Source: Acorus gramineus (taxonomy: Eukaryota; Streptophyta; Magnoliopsida; Acorales; Acoraceae). From it: DNA of 64,000 bases. Where the stretch lies: assembly GCA_030737835.1 (NCBI GenBank), contig JAUJYN010000017.1, positions 372,001-436,000 of the forward strand, in the 5' to 3' direction. This document shows, piece after piece, positions 30,892 to 42,900 of this stretch; positions within the stretch are counted from its first letter, which is position 1, and each line of letters opens with the position of its first letter. The translations under genes and the position numbers were made by a program. The notes below the pieces were generated by a model. It worked only from the letters and a program-made list of their open reading frames with translations. It was not told the origin of the DNA and did no database searches.

Positions 30892-33263
30892 TGACAATCT
30901 ATATAAATTGGACTTAGATTCCAACTATTTAAGGTCAAGTGAAATTTTAAATGTGAATGGTGGTGGTATAAAGCGAAGATTAATAAATGAGAGTTCCTCT
31001 ACGTTGTGGCATAAGCGTCTAGGACATATCTCAAAAGAGAGAATCAAAAGGCTTGTGTCCAATGGAGTTCTTGGTCCTCTTGATTTTTCTGATTTTAAGA
31101 TGTGCATTGATTGCACCAAGGGAAAACAAACAAACATAAGGAAGTATGGTGCATCAAGGAGTCTAGATGTCGTAGAAGTAATACATACATATATTTGTGG
31201 TCCATTCCCTACGGCTGCTTGGAATGGTCAAAGGTACTTTATTACTTTTACAGATGACTTTTCTCATTATGGGTACCTATACTTAATTCATTAAAAATCA
31301 CAGTCCTTGGACATTTTTAAGGCCTATAAAGCTGAAGTTGAAAATCAACACAATAAGAAAATTAAAGCCGTTAGATCTGACCGTGGTGTTGAATACTATG
31401 GTAGATATGATGGATCAGGCCAATGTCCACGACCATTTGCGAGATACTTAGAAGAATGTGGCATTGTTCCTCAGTACACCATGCCAGGGACACCACGTCA
31501 AAATGGTGTATCTGAGAGACAAAATCGAACCCTAAAAGATATGGTTAGGAGTATGATATGTTATTCTTCACTACCAGAGTCATTGTGGGGAGAAGCCTTA
31601 AAGACTGCAGTTTACTTTCTTAATAGAGTACCCAGTAAATCGGTAGCTAAAACTCTGTATGAGTTATGGACTGAAAAATTGCCTAGTAATAGGCATCTTC
31701 ATGTATGGGGTTGTGTTGCTGAAGCTAGGCCTTATAGGCCTAATGAAAGAAAATTAGATTCAAGGACAATTAGTTGCTATTTTGTCGGATACTCTGAAAA
31801 GTCAAGACATTTCAAGTTTTATTGCCCTTCTACAAATACTTTGACTGAGACGGATAATGCCAAATTTATTGAGGATGTTGAAAGCAGTGGGAGTTTACAA
31901 CCTAGGAATATCATCTTTGAAGAAGAACAAGTTGCCATTCCCATGACAATTGTTGAAACTGATGCGGTGATCACACCTGTCATTGTGCAGGATGCAGATA
32001 CAGATCACCAAAATATTCTTGAGTTACCTCCTACTAATATGGGAGAACCCGAACAACCTCAATTGGAGGTGCCATTAAGGAGATCGCATAGGGAGAGGAG
32101 ACCAGCAATTCTAGATGATTATATTGTTCATCTCCAAGAGCATGAGTTTGGTCTTTCATTCAAGCCAAACAAAGCTCTCATTCCCTAGAATGGACCAATT
32201 CCATGCTAGATGAGATGAAGTCCATGAGTGACAATGACGTTTGGGATCTTGTCGAACTACCTAAGGATATAAAGACAATTGGTTGTAAATGGGTATTTAA
32301 AACCAAACGTGATTCTAATGGCAGTATCGAAAGATATAAGGAACGACTTATCGCTAAGGGCTTTACTCAAAAGGAAGGCATTTATTATAAAGAGACTTTC
32401 TCTCCGGTATCAACAAAAGACTCATTCAGAATCATTACAGCACTTGTAGCTCATTATGACCTAGAGTTACATCAGATGGATGTTAAGACTGCATTTCTTA
32501 ATGATGATGTTCAAAAAATGATATATATGGTGCAACAAGAAGGTTTTCAGGCTAAAGGATTAGAACATCTGTTATGCAAATTAAAGAAATCCATCTATGA
32601 CTTAAAGCAGGCATCCCGTCAATGGTACCTAAAGTTTGATCAACTGATTTCTTCTTTGGGGTTTAAAGAAAACATTGTAGATCAATGCATTTATCATAAG
32701 ACTAGCGGGAGTAAATTTATTTTTCTGGTGCTATACGTTGATGATATTTTACTAGCAAGCAGTAACATAGATTTATTGCATGAGACTAAGAGATTTCTTT
32801 CAAAGAAATATGAAATGAAAGATCTTGGTGAGACATCTTTTGTGATAGGCATACAGATCCAACGCGATAGGTCACGTGATATTATTGGTTTGTCACAAAA
32901 AGCCTATGTCAATAAGGTGCTTAGTAGATTTGGTATGCAAAATTGGGCACCAGGTGATGCACCCATTTCGAATGGTGATAAATTAAGTTTACTCAATTGC
33001 CCAAAGAATGATTTAGAAAAAAAAATGGAGAATATCCCTTATGCATCAGCAGTAGGGAGTCTCATGTATGCTCAAGTTTGTATGCGTCCATATATTGCAT
33101 ATGTTGTTGTGATGCTTGGCAGGTATTTAAGCAATGCAGGCATGGATCGCTGGAAAGCAGTTAAAGTGTTATGCGGTCCTTGCAAAGAACAAAGGATTCC
33201 ATGGTCACATTCAAGCGTTCCGATGAATTGGAATTGATTGGATATTCAGAGTTAGACTTTTCT
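30892..33263 (+). pseudogene. Copia 2 pol remnant: GAG-pre-integrase, integrase, RT
   Basis: Continues the split Copia gene from 23607. GAG-pre-integrase/HHCC: LWHKRLGHIS with CIDC and KGKQ at about 31005-31130. Integrase core: FTDDFSHYGYLYL (first D), [12 protein letters not shown] (second D), [20 protein letters not shown] (E). RT from about 32203: KWVFKTKRDSNG, DVKTAFLN, and catalytic LYVDDILLAS near 32728-32757; then YASAVGSLMYAQ. A stop at 31292 (GAA to TAA), a break at 32188-32203 and another near 33165 disable it. Usual glycines read as aspartate (FLNDD, YDLKQA), which fits G-to-A change. The RNase H region stops at the TRIM LTR at 33264. The Copia lineage was not resolved. Confidence 0.85.
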
Positions 33264-33486
33264 TGTGACACCCAGCCCATTGAGGGGGAGGCTCAACAGT
33301 CCCAAGAGGCCCATGGATTGGGTGAGGGTGAGAGTTTGATGTTTAGTCCCACATCGCCTAATTGGATAAGATAGTCTGTGCTTATATGTGAGCACAGCTC
33401 TTACACACCAAGACGTGTTTTAAACCCGTGAGCTCATTTAGGGGCAAAGTGGACAATTTCTTGTTGTGTAAGCCTGGGGCGTTACA
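33264..33486 (+). repeat. TRIM-like LTR
   Basis: 223 bp, TGTGACACCCAGCCCATTGA to GGGGCGTTACA, immediately followed by TTGGTATAAGAGCC, which resembles the iMet PBS with one change. Its small size, its TCCCACATCG motif and its PBS fit a terminal-repeat retrotransposon in miniature. No 5S rRNA promoter was seen, so it is not obviously Cassandra. The second LTR is not present; the short internal part (33487-33556) is cut by the B LTR at 33557. Confidence 0.65.
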
Positions 33487-33488
33487 AT

Positions 33489-33500
33489 TGGTATAAGAGC
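33489..33500 (+). promoter_or_regulatory. Primer binding site of the TRIM-like element
   Basis: TGGTATAAGAGC, one mismatch (A for C) to the iMet PBS seen in the A elements, two bases after the LTR end. Confidence 0.6.
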
Positions 33501-33556
33501 CTGTCCATTTCGCGATGGTGGGTGCGGCCCCACAAGAGGACGTGTGGCCCATTAGG

Positions 33557-34665
33557 TGTTATATATGTCACTTTTAGCCTATTGGTTATATTTGGGCCAT
33601 TTCTGGCCCTTTTTTTTTCGATCGGAGTCACTAAAATTTTATACTTTTAGCTATCTGTGAGAGTTCGAGTACTCCAATTGAAAATCTAACTGCATATTAT
33701 AGGTCCTGGTACCATTTTGTATCACCTATAAAAATTTTATCGAATTCCGGTAACGTTTTAAAAACATTTATGCAGTTCTAAACCGTATCCAGGTTTTGGT
33801 CGTTACTGGTTTTGTTGGAGGCATAGTGTTTGGATATTTTGGTGAGTATGATCACCCTAGGTAACCTCACCCCCCTCTTGCTTAATAGTTAAGAAACCAT
33901 TGGTTATTTTGAGTGTTAGATGGTGGTTTTAAGCTTAAAGTCACCCCCCCTATTTTCCATTGCTCTCACCACCCCCCCCCCCCCAAGTGAGAACTTTGTG
34001 AGCCCTCTCTCTTTCTCCCTCTCACTCTCGTCTCTCCCTCTCTGCCCCCCCCCCTGTTTTGTGTGTGTGTGTTGAAGAAGAAAAGAAGGAGAAGAAGGGG
34101 CATAAGGTATGTATATGTGTTGTTCTTGTTGTTGGTTCTTTCTCTCTTTCTCTTCTCTCTAGCTCTCTCCCCCCCCCCCTCATGCCCTTGGGCCTTTGCC
34201 CTGTTTTTTTTTTCCAGCCAAGAATAAAAGGAGGAGCTTGAGGGGCTGTGGTGGTGGTGGTGGTGGTTGTGGTAGCCGTGGGTGCACACGAGGGCCCCGA
34301 ACCTTCCCTTTCCCTTTCCCCTCACTTGGTAAGCTCTCCCCCCTTCTTTGCTTGGTTTTATGGTAGTAGGGGCTGTTGAGGATAGCATGCATGCTAGGTT
34401 TATGGGTTTGTTGGGTGAGTTAGGAGTGTAGGTGAGAGGGTTAAAGGGGTTTGGGCGCAAGTGTGGCTCTATCCGCGCGCGCAGGCGGGTGCGTAGGAGG
34501 GCGCGTGGGTGCTCGCGGGCCTGCGTGCTGGGGGTGGGAGGGGGAGTCAGGCGCGCAGTGCGCGCAGGTTGTGCTGGCAGCAATGCGTCTAGGCGCGCGG
34601 CTGGGCGTGCGTCAGGGTGCTAGTGGGTGCAGGGGCGCGCACGTGCGTGCATGCACGTGCATACG
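33557..34665 (+). repeat. 5' part of a plus-oriented family B LTR
   Basis: Starts TGTTATATATGTCAC at 33557 and shares its U3 with the outer solo LTR read on the reverse strand (30541-30886). It contains pyrimidine runs, microsatellite-like CT and GT tracts, a (TGG)n stretch near 34250, a donor-like CTTG|GTAAGC with GT at 34329, and the beginning of the CpG-dense stretch (34470-34665). It is interrupted at 34666 by an opposite-oriented B fragment. The left flank TTAGG does not match the right flank of 51478. Confidence 0.75.
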
Positions 34666-35096
34666 TGTCACGCCCCAGGGCGGCCATCCCCGAGACGTGG
34701 CAATAATGAAGTATCAGCTATCAATACCTGAGGTCAACAAAGACTCCAACAACAACACACAAGGTGGCAAAGCAAAGATAATGATAACTGACTGAAGAGC
34801 AGAAGCATAAGATATCAACAATGTCTGTAAAATAAAAACATTATTACAGACTCGAATACACAATCAATGTCCTGTGAGAGCCAAGTCTAGTCAAAATGAA
34901 ATACAACCTGTGCCACATGAATGATTTACAATACATACAATGACTCTAGGACAGCTGACAGCCTCGCACTCGCCACCCATCAGAAGAACGCTTCACGCCC
35001 ATAAGACCACGCCACAGGGAAGCTCCAGCTCCACGCCCAACACTGCCCTTGAAAAGAAACAGTATGCGAGGGGTGAGCTACAAGCTCAGTGAGTGG
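34666..35096 (-). repeat. Inverted 3'-terminal fragment of a family B LTR
   Basis: Starts with the reverse-strand LTR end TGTCACGCCCCAGGGCGG and matches the first roughly 430 bp of the solo LTR at 25247. It stops abruptly at CTCAGTGAGTGG, where plus-oriented CpG-dense B sequence resumes. It could be the far end of the minus-oriented B LTR that continues at 51479, with about 900 bp lost; this is not proven. Confidence 0.65.
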
Positions 35097-35641
35097 CGCG
35101 GGGGTGCTGCGCTGGGCAGGCGCGCGGCAGTGCGCCGAGGGTGCTGGGGCGCGTGCGTGCGTGCGTATGCGTGCGTGCGCGTGCGGGGGGCCATGCGTGT
35201 GGCTGCCCGAGGGTTCGGGTAGGTGTCGGGGCACTCAGACTCGCGTGCGTACGTGCGTGCTCGCATGCGTGCGAGTCCGTATGCATGTTTGTCCGAGTAT
35301 TTGGTATTTCTAATGATTTCTATGTATAAGTTGTGTTGTTACTCACCAATTTGGATGCCCCTACCATGCAGATCTCGTCGGATGGGATGCACGAGGTCCC
35401 GGGTCGTATGGTGAGTGGTTCGATTCCAATCCCCCCCCCCCTCTCTAGGGATGCGCTCGACCCGCATAGACGCGCGTCGCGCATCGATGGGGCCCCCTAG
35501 CTATAATATGTAGATACTATGTAATGCATGATTAATACGATGTAACCATGCCACATTAGACCTTGTATGCTAGGGATATGCATCCATATACCATGTATAG
35601 AGGCCCATACATGCCTAGACACCATGTCTCTTGATTGGAAA
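35097..35641 (+). repeat. Middle part of a plus-oriented family B LTR
   Basis: CpG-dense stretch (35097-35270), acceptor CATGCAG to 35371, 39-nt mini-exon-like 35372-35410, donor GTGAGTGG at 35411, C-run at about 35432-35441. It ends with GGAAA (35637-35641), the left TSD of array E2, and resumes at 49608. Confidence 0.85.
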
Positions 35642-37097
35642 TGTTATATATGTGTCACTTTTAACCTGCTGGTAACCGTTGGAGCGTTCTGGCAGTTTTT
35701 CATTTTTTTCGATTTTCAATCAGAACCGCTAATTTTTGGACTGACTAGGCTGTTCGTAACCGCTGGTAACTAGTTTATTTATTAAATTAAATGCTAGTAT
35801 ATGTTAAATGCATGCCTTAGGTAATATTATAGGGAGGGGCCTTGCGAGGTCAATATTGAGACCCGGGTTAGGGTACTCCGTGTTCCTTGTTTGGTTGTCG
35901 GGATGTCCTGTATCGGGACCTCATGCTGCCCTCCCAAGGTTCTTGTCCTAATAATATTATATCTCTAGTTGATAATTATTGATTTATCCCTTGTGTGATT
36001 ATTAGCAGCTTAGTGAATATTATAGGGGAGGGGCCTTGCGAGGACAGCGGTGAGACCCGGGGTAGAGTACTCCGTGTTCCTTGTTTGGTTGTCGGGGTGT
36101 CCTATAGCGGGAACTCACGCTGCCCTCCCAAGTTTCTTTCCCCCAATGATATTCCACCTTGCTAATTATTGTGTATGTTTCCCGCATCTTGGTTATGCGC
36201 CCTGGAGGAATTCTAAAGAATTCATGACATTAGAGTCGTTGAGATGTGTAGTCGGCGGATCCGAGTGGATCATATGCGTATGGATAGGCTGTTTTGTCCC
36301 CTTCGTTGGATCCAGTAGAGGCTGCCCCAGCGTTAGAAAGGCCGTCCCTTCCAAGGGTTCCCATCAGTAGGCGCCTCCTGATTTTGGTTTCGGATTGTGC
36401 TGAAGTTGTGGGTGAAAGCCAAGCGGCCTACGGAGTGGATTGGTGATGAGCGACCCACTGGAGTTGTGATTGGATGATTATCAGTCCCAAAATCCTATGT
36501 CACCCATTGAAGGGTGAGGGTGAGGGTGTAGTGGGTTGGCGATTGAGCGACCCACTGGTTTGACTATTTGTTACCATTTTGTGGTTGTTAATAAGAGATT
36601 GTGGGTTATAAAGATTGAATTGTGGTCAATATTGTCTGTGATGCATGGGTTGTGCTGTTCACTGAGCGTGTGGCTCACCCCTCGCATATGTTTTCCCCAG
36701 TTGTCACTGAGCCAGAGCCGGAGGAGCAGTTGGAGCCGTCCGAGGGATTCCTTCAGTAGCGGAGCAGCGCTACGTTCCGCGAGTGCCAGAGGCTATCAGC
36801 ATCCCTTCTTGGCTGTATGTATTTTATTTCCGTGCTTGGCACGCGTTTGTATATATTCAGTTGTATTTGTGTATATTGGCTCTCACAGGACAGATGATTG
36901 AGTATCGAGTCTGTAGTATGCTTATTTACAGATTCAGTCTTTTGCTTCCGCATTTGGTGTATATATCATGTCAGCCCCTTTGTTGTCTGTGTGTCATTCT
37001 GGTTGCTTGTGTATGATATATTATTGACCCCTGTGTAGATTCTGATATTTTATATACACTTGCCGCGTCCCGGGGACGGCCGCCCTGGGGCGTGACA
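35642..37097 (+). repeat. First LTR of E2, with large internal deletion
   Basis: Only 1456 bp. It follows the other E2 LTRs for about 100 bp, then at about 35745 jumps to the region beginning CTAGTTTATTTATTAAATTA (35771), losing TATA, donor, CpG-dense stretch and mini-exon. The junction holds about 25 bp of extra sequence (GACTAGGCTGTTCGTAACCG and following) resembling pieces found elsewhere in the LTR. A second, smaller loss is seen near 36438 before the G-rich unit. This LTR has no recognisable core promoter. Confidence 0.85.
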
Positions 37098-37103
37098 AAA
37101 AGT

Positions 37104-37115
37104 TGGTATCAGAGC
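37104..37115 (+). promoter_or_regulatory. Primer binding site (E2, first internal region)
   Basis: TGGTATCAGAGC, tRNA-iMet type, six bases after the LTR end at 37097. Confidence 0.9.
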
Positions 37116-37217
37116 CTGGTCCTGTCAGAGCCAATAGTCTTCCTTTCGTAGAGATGAGTCCTAGGATTTCTATATGAGTATTCTGATCCTAGTGTCTGGT
37201 TTTCTTAGGGTGCTGAT

Positions 37218-38683
37218 ATGCCTCCTCGCAGAGGACGGCGCGGACGAGGTCCCTCTCGGTCTTTGGAGGTTTCCGGACCTACCAGAGACGAGGATGCTAC
37301 CGGAGAGTCCTTGGCACAGGAGCCTCCTGCTTGGGAGCCTCCTGGTTGGCTGATTTGGTGGAGACACAGACGAGGGCGCTGGAGGCCCAGACCAGAGTGT
37401 TGGCAGAGCAGGCTAGAGAGATCCAGGAGCTGCGGGCAGCTCGCGAGGCAGTTCCGCGGGTTCCCTTGGTGGCAGATCCGCCTGTGGTACCCGATGTACC
37501 CCCAGTCCCCGTGGCGATTCCGGCAGTAGGAGTTGAGGATCCCCTGGAGAGGGAGGAGGAGCTAGAGGCGGCGGCGCGAGTGCAGCAGAGCGGCCTCAAC
37601 GCCTTTCTGAAGCTCCACCCTCCCGAGTTCCATGGTCAGTCGGCAGATCCTCTTGCGCCAGAGTGTTGGTTGAGGGAGGTGGACACGATCTTCGCGGCCA
37701 TGCTTTGCACTGATCGCCAGCGAGCCTCCCTGGCCACCTTTATGCTGAAGGGTAACGCCGCCGACTGGTGGGCTACCCGAGTGGTGGACATCCCAGAGGG
37801 AGTGGAGCAGCTTTCTTGGGCAGAATTTCGGAGGTATTTCTTGGAGGAGTACTTCCCGTTCTCGACGCGCCAGATCGTGATGTGGGAGTTCGAGCAATTG
37901 ACGCAGGGCTCCATGTCGGTTGCTGACTACTCCACGCGCTTCACGAGGCTCTCCAGATTTGCTCCAGCCTTGGCGATGGATGAGGACACACGGTGCCGCC
38001 GTTTCGAGTTGGGTCTCAGCAGCGCCATTCGGGTGCACGTCACCTCCCAGGCATTCTCGAGGTTCTCGGACTTGGTGTCTCGAGCGAAGACGGTCGAGCG
38101 AGATCTCGGGATCATCGTGGGGGTTCCGACCCCTTCTGCAGATCAGGGTCCTTCCGGGAGTCGGGACCAGGGGCAGCGCAAGAAGAAGAGGCCCCGCTTC
38201 GATCAGTCAGCTGCTGCCTCTCCTCCAGCTGATGCGGTGCTAGTGTGGGATCCAACACCCATTGCAGCAGTGCCCATCTAGTCCGTGCAGCCGGAGAGGC
38301 GGCGCTGTTTCCATTGTCAGCGCATCGGGCATATCAGATACAATTGCCCTGATGCTGGCCGACCCCGAGTGCTACCTCAGCAGCTGCAGTTCTTGCAGCA
38401 GCAGCTTCCGCGCCAGCAGCAGCAGCCTCAGCGTCAGCAGCAGCCACAGGATGGTCGAGTTGACCAGTGGAGGCAGCCAGTGCAGCCGGCGAGACGTGCT
38501 CCTGCTCCTCAGCCGCGGTTGGTCCAGGGCAGAGTTGCAGCGCTTACGGCCGAGGAGGCGCAGTCTTCGGGTATCATGGTTCGAGGTATTATCTTGTGTT
38601 CCCAACTCTCTAGTAATAGGATATATGTGTGGGTGTGTGTTTGGTTGCTGTTATGCAAGTGTGTGTGGTATTTTGGTGAGTGA
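37218..38683 (+). pseudogene. gag: gag of E2 first internal region, broken
   Basis: ATG at 37218 (MPPRRGRRGRGPSRSLEVSG). A 7-nt deletion after EPPAWE (about 37337) shifts the frame relative to the intact copy at 43536. The body continues in another frame from about 37345 (LADLVETQTRALEAQ, DWWATRVVDIPEGVEQLSW, KKKRPRF). An in-frame TAG at 38279-38281 replaces the CAG of the intact copy. The zinc knuckle CFHCQRIGHIRYNC follows at about 38306 and the frame runs to 38683. Both an indel and a nonsense change are thus present. Confidence 0.85.
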
Positions 38684-39330
38684 GTGTCAAGAACGGTTGT
38701 TTGGGTTAAGGAAGCCGGGTTGTAGCCGTCCTGGCAGAGAGTTCCCATCAGTAGGTACCACCGATGCAGTCGGAGGGGTACTGAATCTGGGAGTATACCA
38801 GGTAGGGGCTACCCGGGAGAGATTATTGAATGGTGCCGTGAGCGTGGAATCACTCTCCCCTTCGTTGGATCCGCGTAGTATAGCCCCGGCGTTAGACAGG
38901 CTCCCGGTCAGAGGACCAGGCGAGCTACGGAGCGGGGAGAGGCTACCGGTGGACCAGGGGTGAAGAGCAGTCTAAGTCTCTCCCAAAGTCCCAAAATGTC
39001 TCCTTTCGGGAGTGAGGGTGTGGATGAGGCGAAGACGGGTCGCTCGTGACCAAATTGTTGATTCGACCATTCCCGATGATGTTGGGTTCGGTCTTGTAAT
39101 GGATGTTGAAGGACATCGTTGGGTGATCATCTAGAGATAGATGATCCGGAGGGGTTAGTAGTGTTCTTTAAATGATGTCTTCTTCTAGTGTTCCTTTCTG
39201 GATTAAGGGGCCTTGTGAGGTCAGCGTTGAAACCCGGGCTAGGGTACTTCGTGTTCCTTGTTTGGTTGTCGGGGTATCCTATGTCGGGATTTCATGGTGC
39301 CCTCTCGAGGTTCTTTTCCCAGGCAAGGGA
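38600..39330 (+). repeat. LTR-derived spacer (E2, first internal region)
   Basis: Same organisation as 11563-12300 in E1: B-LTR-like modules, then ACCCGGGCTAGGGTACT and a CCCAGGCAAGG junction near 39320. No conserved coding frame. Confidence 0.7.
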
Positions 39331-39401
39331 TACCATGGAAGCATCAAATGGATGGAAGATCAGGTATGAGTTTTGGTGAGAGTTAAGGCCTTCTGGGCTG
39401 T

Positions 39402-39929
39402 GTGATTTCTGGTGAAGGCATATCTGTGGACCCGGGCAAGACGCTCGTCGCGTCAAATTGGCGTCGACCGTCGAACCCTGCTAGGATTCGGAGCTTCCCG
39501 AGTTTGGCGAGTTATTGCAGGAAGCTTGACGAGGGTTTCTCGAAGATAGCTGTTCCTCTTAACCGCCTTACTCGGAAGGATGTCCGGTTCGAGTGGTCCC
39601 CGTCTTGCGAGGAGAGCTTCCTGGAGTTTTATTCGGAGGCTCACCTCAGCGCCAATTCTTACCCTTCCATCTTGGAGGGGTGGGTTCGCAGTTGGGTAAA
39701 GGTGTGTCCACGATCCTGCTCACGTCATCCCGTTCGAGCCGCTCGTCTCTGAGCCGGACAGTCATTCGTGGAGCAGTCAATTGTGATCATGGACCGCCGC
39801 GTGAGGAGGCTCTGCACCAAGACCGTCCAGTAGGTCGAGGTGCGATGGCAGCACCGTTCCGGTGTCAAGGACACTTAGGAGCTCAAGGATGCCAGGTGTG
39901 ACGCGTATCCACATCTTTTCTCCCTCTAG
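39402..39929 (+). pseudogene. RT/RNase H boundary and integrase tail remnants (E2, first)
   Basis: 39402-39640 reads GEGISVDPGK, SLASYCRKLDEGFSKIAVPL and EESFLEF; an extra T near 39630 shifts the frame (FYSEAHL). Integrase-tail sequence follows from about 39702 (VHDPAHVIPFEPL in one frame) with an in-frame TAG in place of CAG near 39831. It ends at the expected stop TAG 39927-39929. The same two domains are joined at the same place as in E1. Confidence 0.75.
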
Positions 39930-39962
39930 ATGTTTTTGCATATTTTGAGGACAAAATTTCCT

Positions 39963-39975
39963 AAGGGGGGAAGAA
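39963..39975 (+). promoter_or_regulatory. Polypurine tract (E2, first internal region)
   Basis: AAGGGGGGAAGAA directly before the TG of the middle LTR. Confidence 0.9.
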
Positions 39976-42900
39976 TGTTATATATGTGTCACTTTTAGCC
40001 TGCTGGTAACCGTTGGAGCGTTCTGGCAGTTTTTTGTTTTTTTCGGTTTTCGATCGGAACCGCTAATTTTTGGACTGTTAGCTATCGTCCTGAGTTAGAG
40101 GACTCCGATTGGAAATCTAACTGCATATTTGGTGTCCTAGTGCCATTTTAGGCCTCTCACGAAAATTTCATCGAATTCCGGCAACGTTTCTGGAATTTCA
40201 CAGTTCCGGGGCGTATCCGGGTATTTTAAGTGACTTGCTATATAAGTGAAAGCTAAAATTAGATTGGCACTATTCATCATCCCTACCAAATGATTTCTCT
40301 CTCTCCCCTCTCTCCTTTTCTTCGATTTGAGCCCCTTAGAGCCCTCAACCCAAAAACCTAAAGCATAGAAAGTGTAGATCGGGTCCCGATCTACACCCCG
40401 GTGCTTTCAAATCCCGATTCCGGCATACCTAGCTCTTCCATCCGCCCTCTCTTCTCCTCAGATCCGAGCCATTTCGGAGGTGGGAGTAGATCCCGGCGTT
40501 GGAGGCCTTTGGGGAAAGGTTTCGGTGCGCGGAGAGCAACCGAACATCCTTTCTTTCCCTTGGTAACCCTTTTTCCTCTCTTTTTATGCTTAGATGTATG
40601 TTAGGAGGGAGGATATGAGGTTGGGTGGTGGTTGGCGGCAATGGGTGGCTGTCGGAGGTGGTTGGGGGCGGTCGGAGGCCGTCGGAGGCCGATGGATGGG
40701 TGGTGGAGGTGCTCGGGCATGGGGGTTGCAGTCCCAGGCAGCAGGCAGCACAGGCAGCGCTCAGGCAGGCGCAGCAGGCGTGCAGCGGCAGGGCGTGCGT
40801 GCGCGTGCACGCGGACGTGCGCGCGGGCGTGCGCTCGGGTTGGCGCTGGGCGTGCTGGGTGCTGGGCGTGCGGGGCGCGCAGGGTAGACTGGCAGGGCTA
40901 GCTCGGGTAGGATGGCTGGGCCGTGCGCGCGGGCAGGCCAGGCTGGCAGGCTGGGCGCGCAGGCGAGCAGGGCAGGAGGTGCTCGGGCATCAGGCGAGCA
41001 GTGCCGGGCGTGCAGGCGAGCGGTGCTCGGGCCACTCGGCGATGCGCGCAGGAAGGCAGCGCGGGCAGCAGCGCTGGCAGGCTGGTAGGCGCGCTGGACG
41101 CGTGCTGCCAGGCGCGCTGGGCGCGTGTTGCGCAGGCGTGCGCGTGGGCGCTGGGTGAGGGTCCCGGGTGCAGGGCGTTGAACGCTGGAAGCTGGTCTCG
41201 GGTGCTGAGCACTGGGCGCTGGGCGCCGCAGAGGAGCATGCGCGCGGGGCGCTGGGCAAAGGCGCAGGTGTGCGCGCGGTGAGGAGGGCAGTGGGTGCGA
41301 GCAAGTGGTGCGCATGGGCGAGACTGAAGGTGCGCGTGGGGTGCGCGCGGTGCGAGGCGCTGGGCGCGCGGGGCGTGCGGTGTGCTCGCGAGTCAGCGCG
41401 GGGCTTGCGGGGTGTGCGCGGGCTGCTGCGGTGGGGCGCAGTGGGCGCGCGGTGCACCCGGGTGGCTCGGCTGCATGTCCAGGCGGGCGGGCAGGGGCCC
41501 GGCGGTGCGCCTGGGTGCGCGGGCTGAGGCGTGGCGGCGCATCCGGGGGCGGTTGCCCGGCGGATGGTTGCCGGGGGAGCGGGAGTGTGTCGGGGTGCTC
41601 GGGCTAGCGTGCGTATGGGTCGTATGTACGTTTGCCCGAGTGTTGGGTATTTATTTGAGTAGCTTGGTATATTTTGTAGTGTTTTTGGGTTTTACTCACC
41701 AAGTTACTACCCTGTCTTGCAGATCTTGACGGACGGTCGCGCGACGACCCGGTTTCTGGTTAGTGGGACAATCCAACCCAGTAGTGAGGCGTTATACGCA
41801 TTTGGGCGTATACCGACCTCTTCTGGGGCACCATGGATTTATATTAACCCGTTGTAAAGTGTATTCCATGCTGCATGATTTAAAGAGTAGAATGCATGCT
41901 ACCCTAGACTTTGCATGTTACGGTCTTACACCCTTAGGATATGTGTAAGAGCCATGCGTCATGTCCCCCTGTTCTCATGCTAGGAAGCCTTGGTCTATGC
42001 ATGTGTCCTACTAGTTTATTTATTAAATTAAATGCTAGTATATGTTAATTGCATGCTTTAGATAATTTATAGGGAGGGGCCTTGCGAGGTCAACATTGAG
42101 ACCCGGGTTAGGGTACTCCGTCTTCCTTGTTTGGTTGTCGGGACATCATGCTGCCCTCCCAAGGTTCTTGTCCCAATAATATTATATCTCTAGTTGATAA
42201 TTATTGATTTATCCCTTGTGTGATTATTAGCAGCTTAGTGATAATTATAGGGGAGGGGCCTTGTGAGGACAGCGGTGAGACCCGGGCTAGGGTACTCCGT
42301 GTTCCTTGTTTGGTTGTCGGGGTGTCCTATATCGGGAACTCACGCTGCCCTCCCAAGTTTCTTTCCCCAATGATATTCCACCCTTGCTATTATTGTGTAT
42401 GTTCCCCGCATCTTGGTTATGCGCCCTGGTGGAATTCTGAAGAATTCATGACATTAGAGTGTTGAGGTGTGTAGTCGGCGGATCCGAGTGGATCGTGTGC
42501 GTATGGATAGGCTGTTCTGTCCCCTTCGTTGGATCCGGTAGAGGCTTCCCCAGCGTTAGAAAGGCCGTCCCTTCCAAGGGTTCCCATCTGTAGGCGCCTC
42601 CTGATTTTGGTTTCGGACTGTGCTGAAGTTGTGGGTGAAAGCCAAGCGGCCTATGGAGTGGAGGAGAGACTATCGGTGGACCAAGGGTGACCAACAGCCT
42701 AGTCAGTCCCAAAATCCTATGTCACCCGTTGTAGGGTGAGGGTGAGGGTGTAGTGGGTTGGCGATGAGCGACCCACTGGAGTTGTGATTGGATGATTATC
42801 AGTCCCAAAATCCTATGTCACCCATTGAAGGGTGAGGGTGAGGGTGTAGTGGGTTGGCGATTGAGCGACCCACTGGTTTGACTATTTGTTACCATTTTGT

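Noticed and set aside
33264..33486. Cassandra element with 5S rRNA sequence
   Set aside because: No 5S internal promoter or 5S-like sequence could be seen in the LTR.
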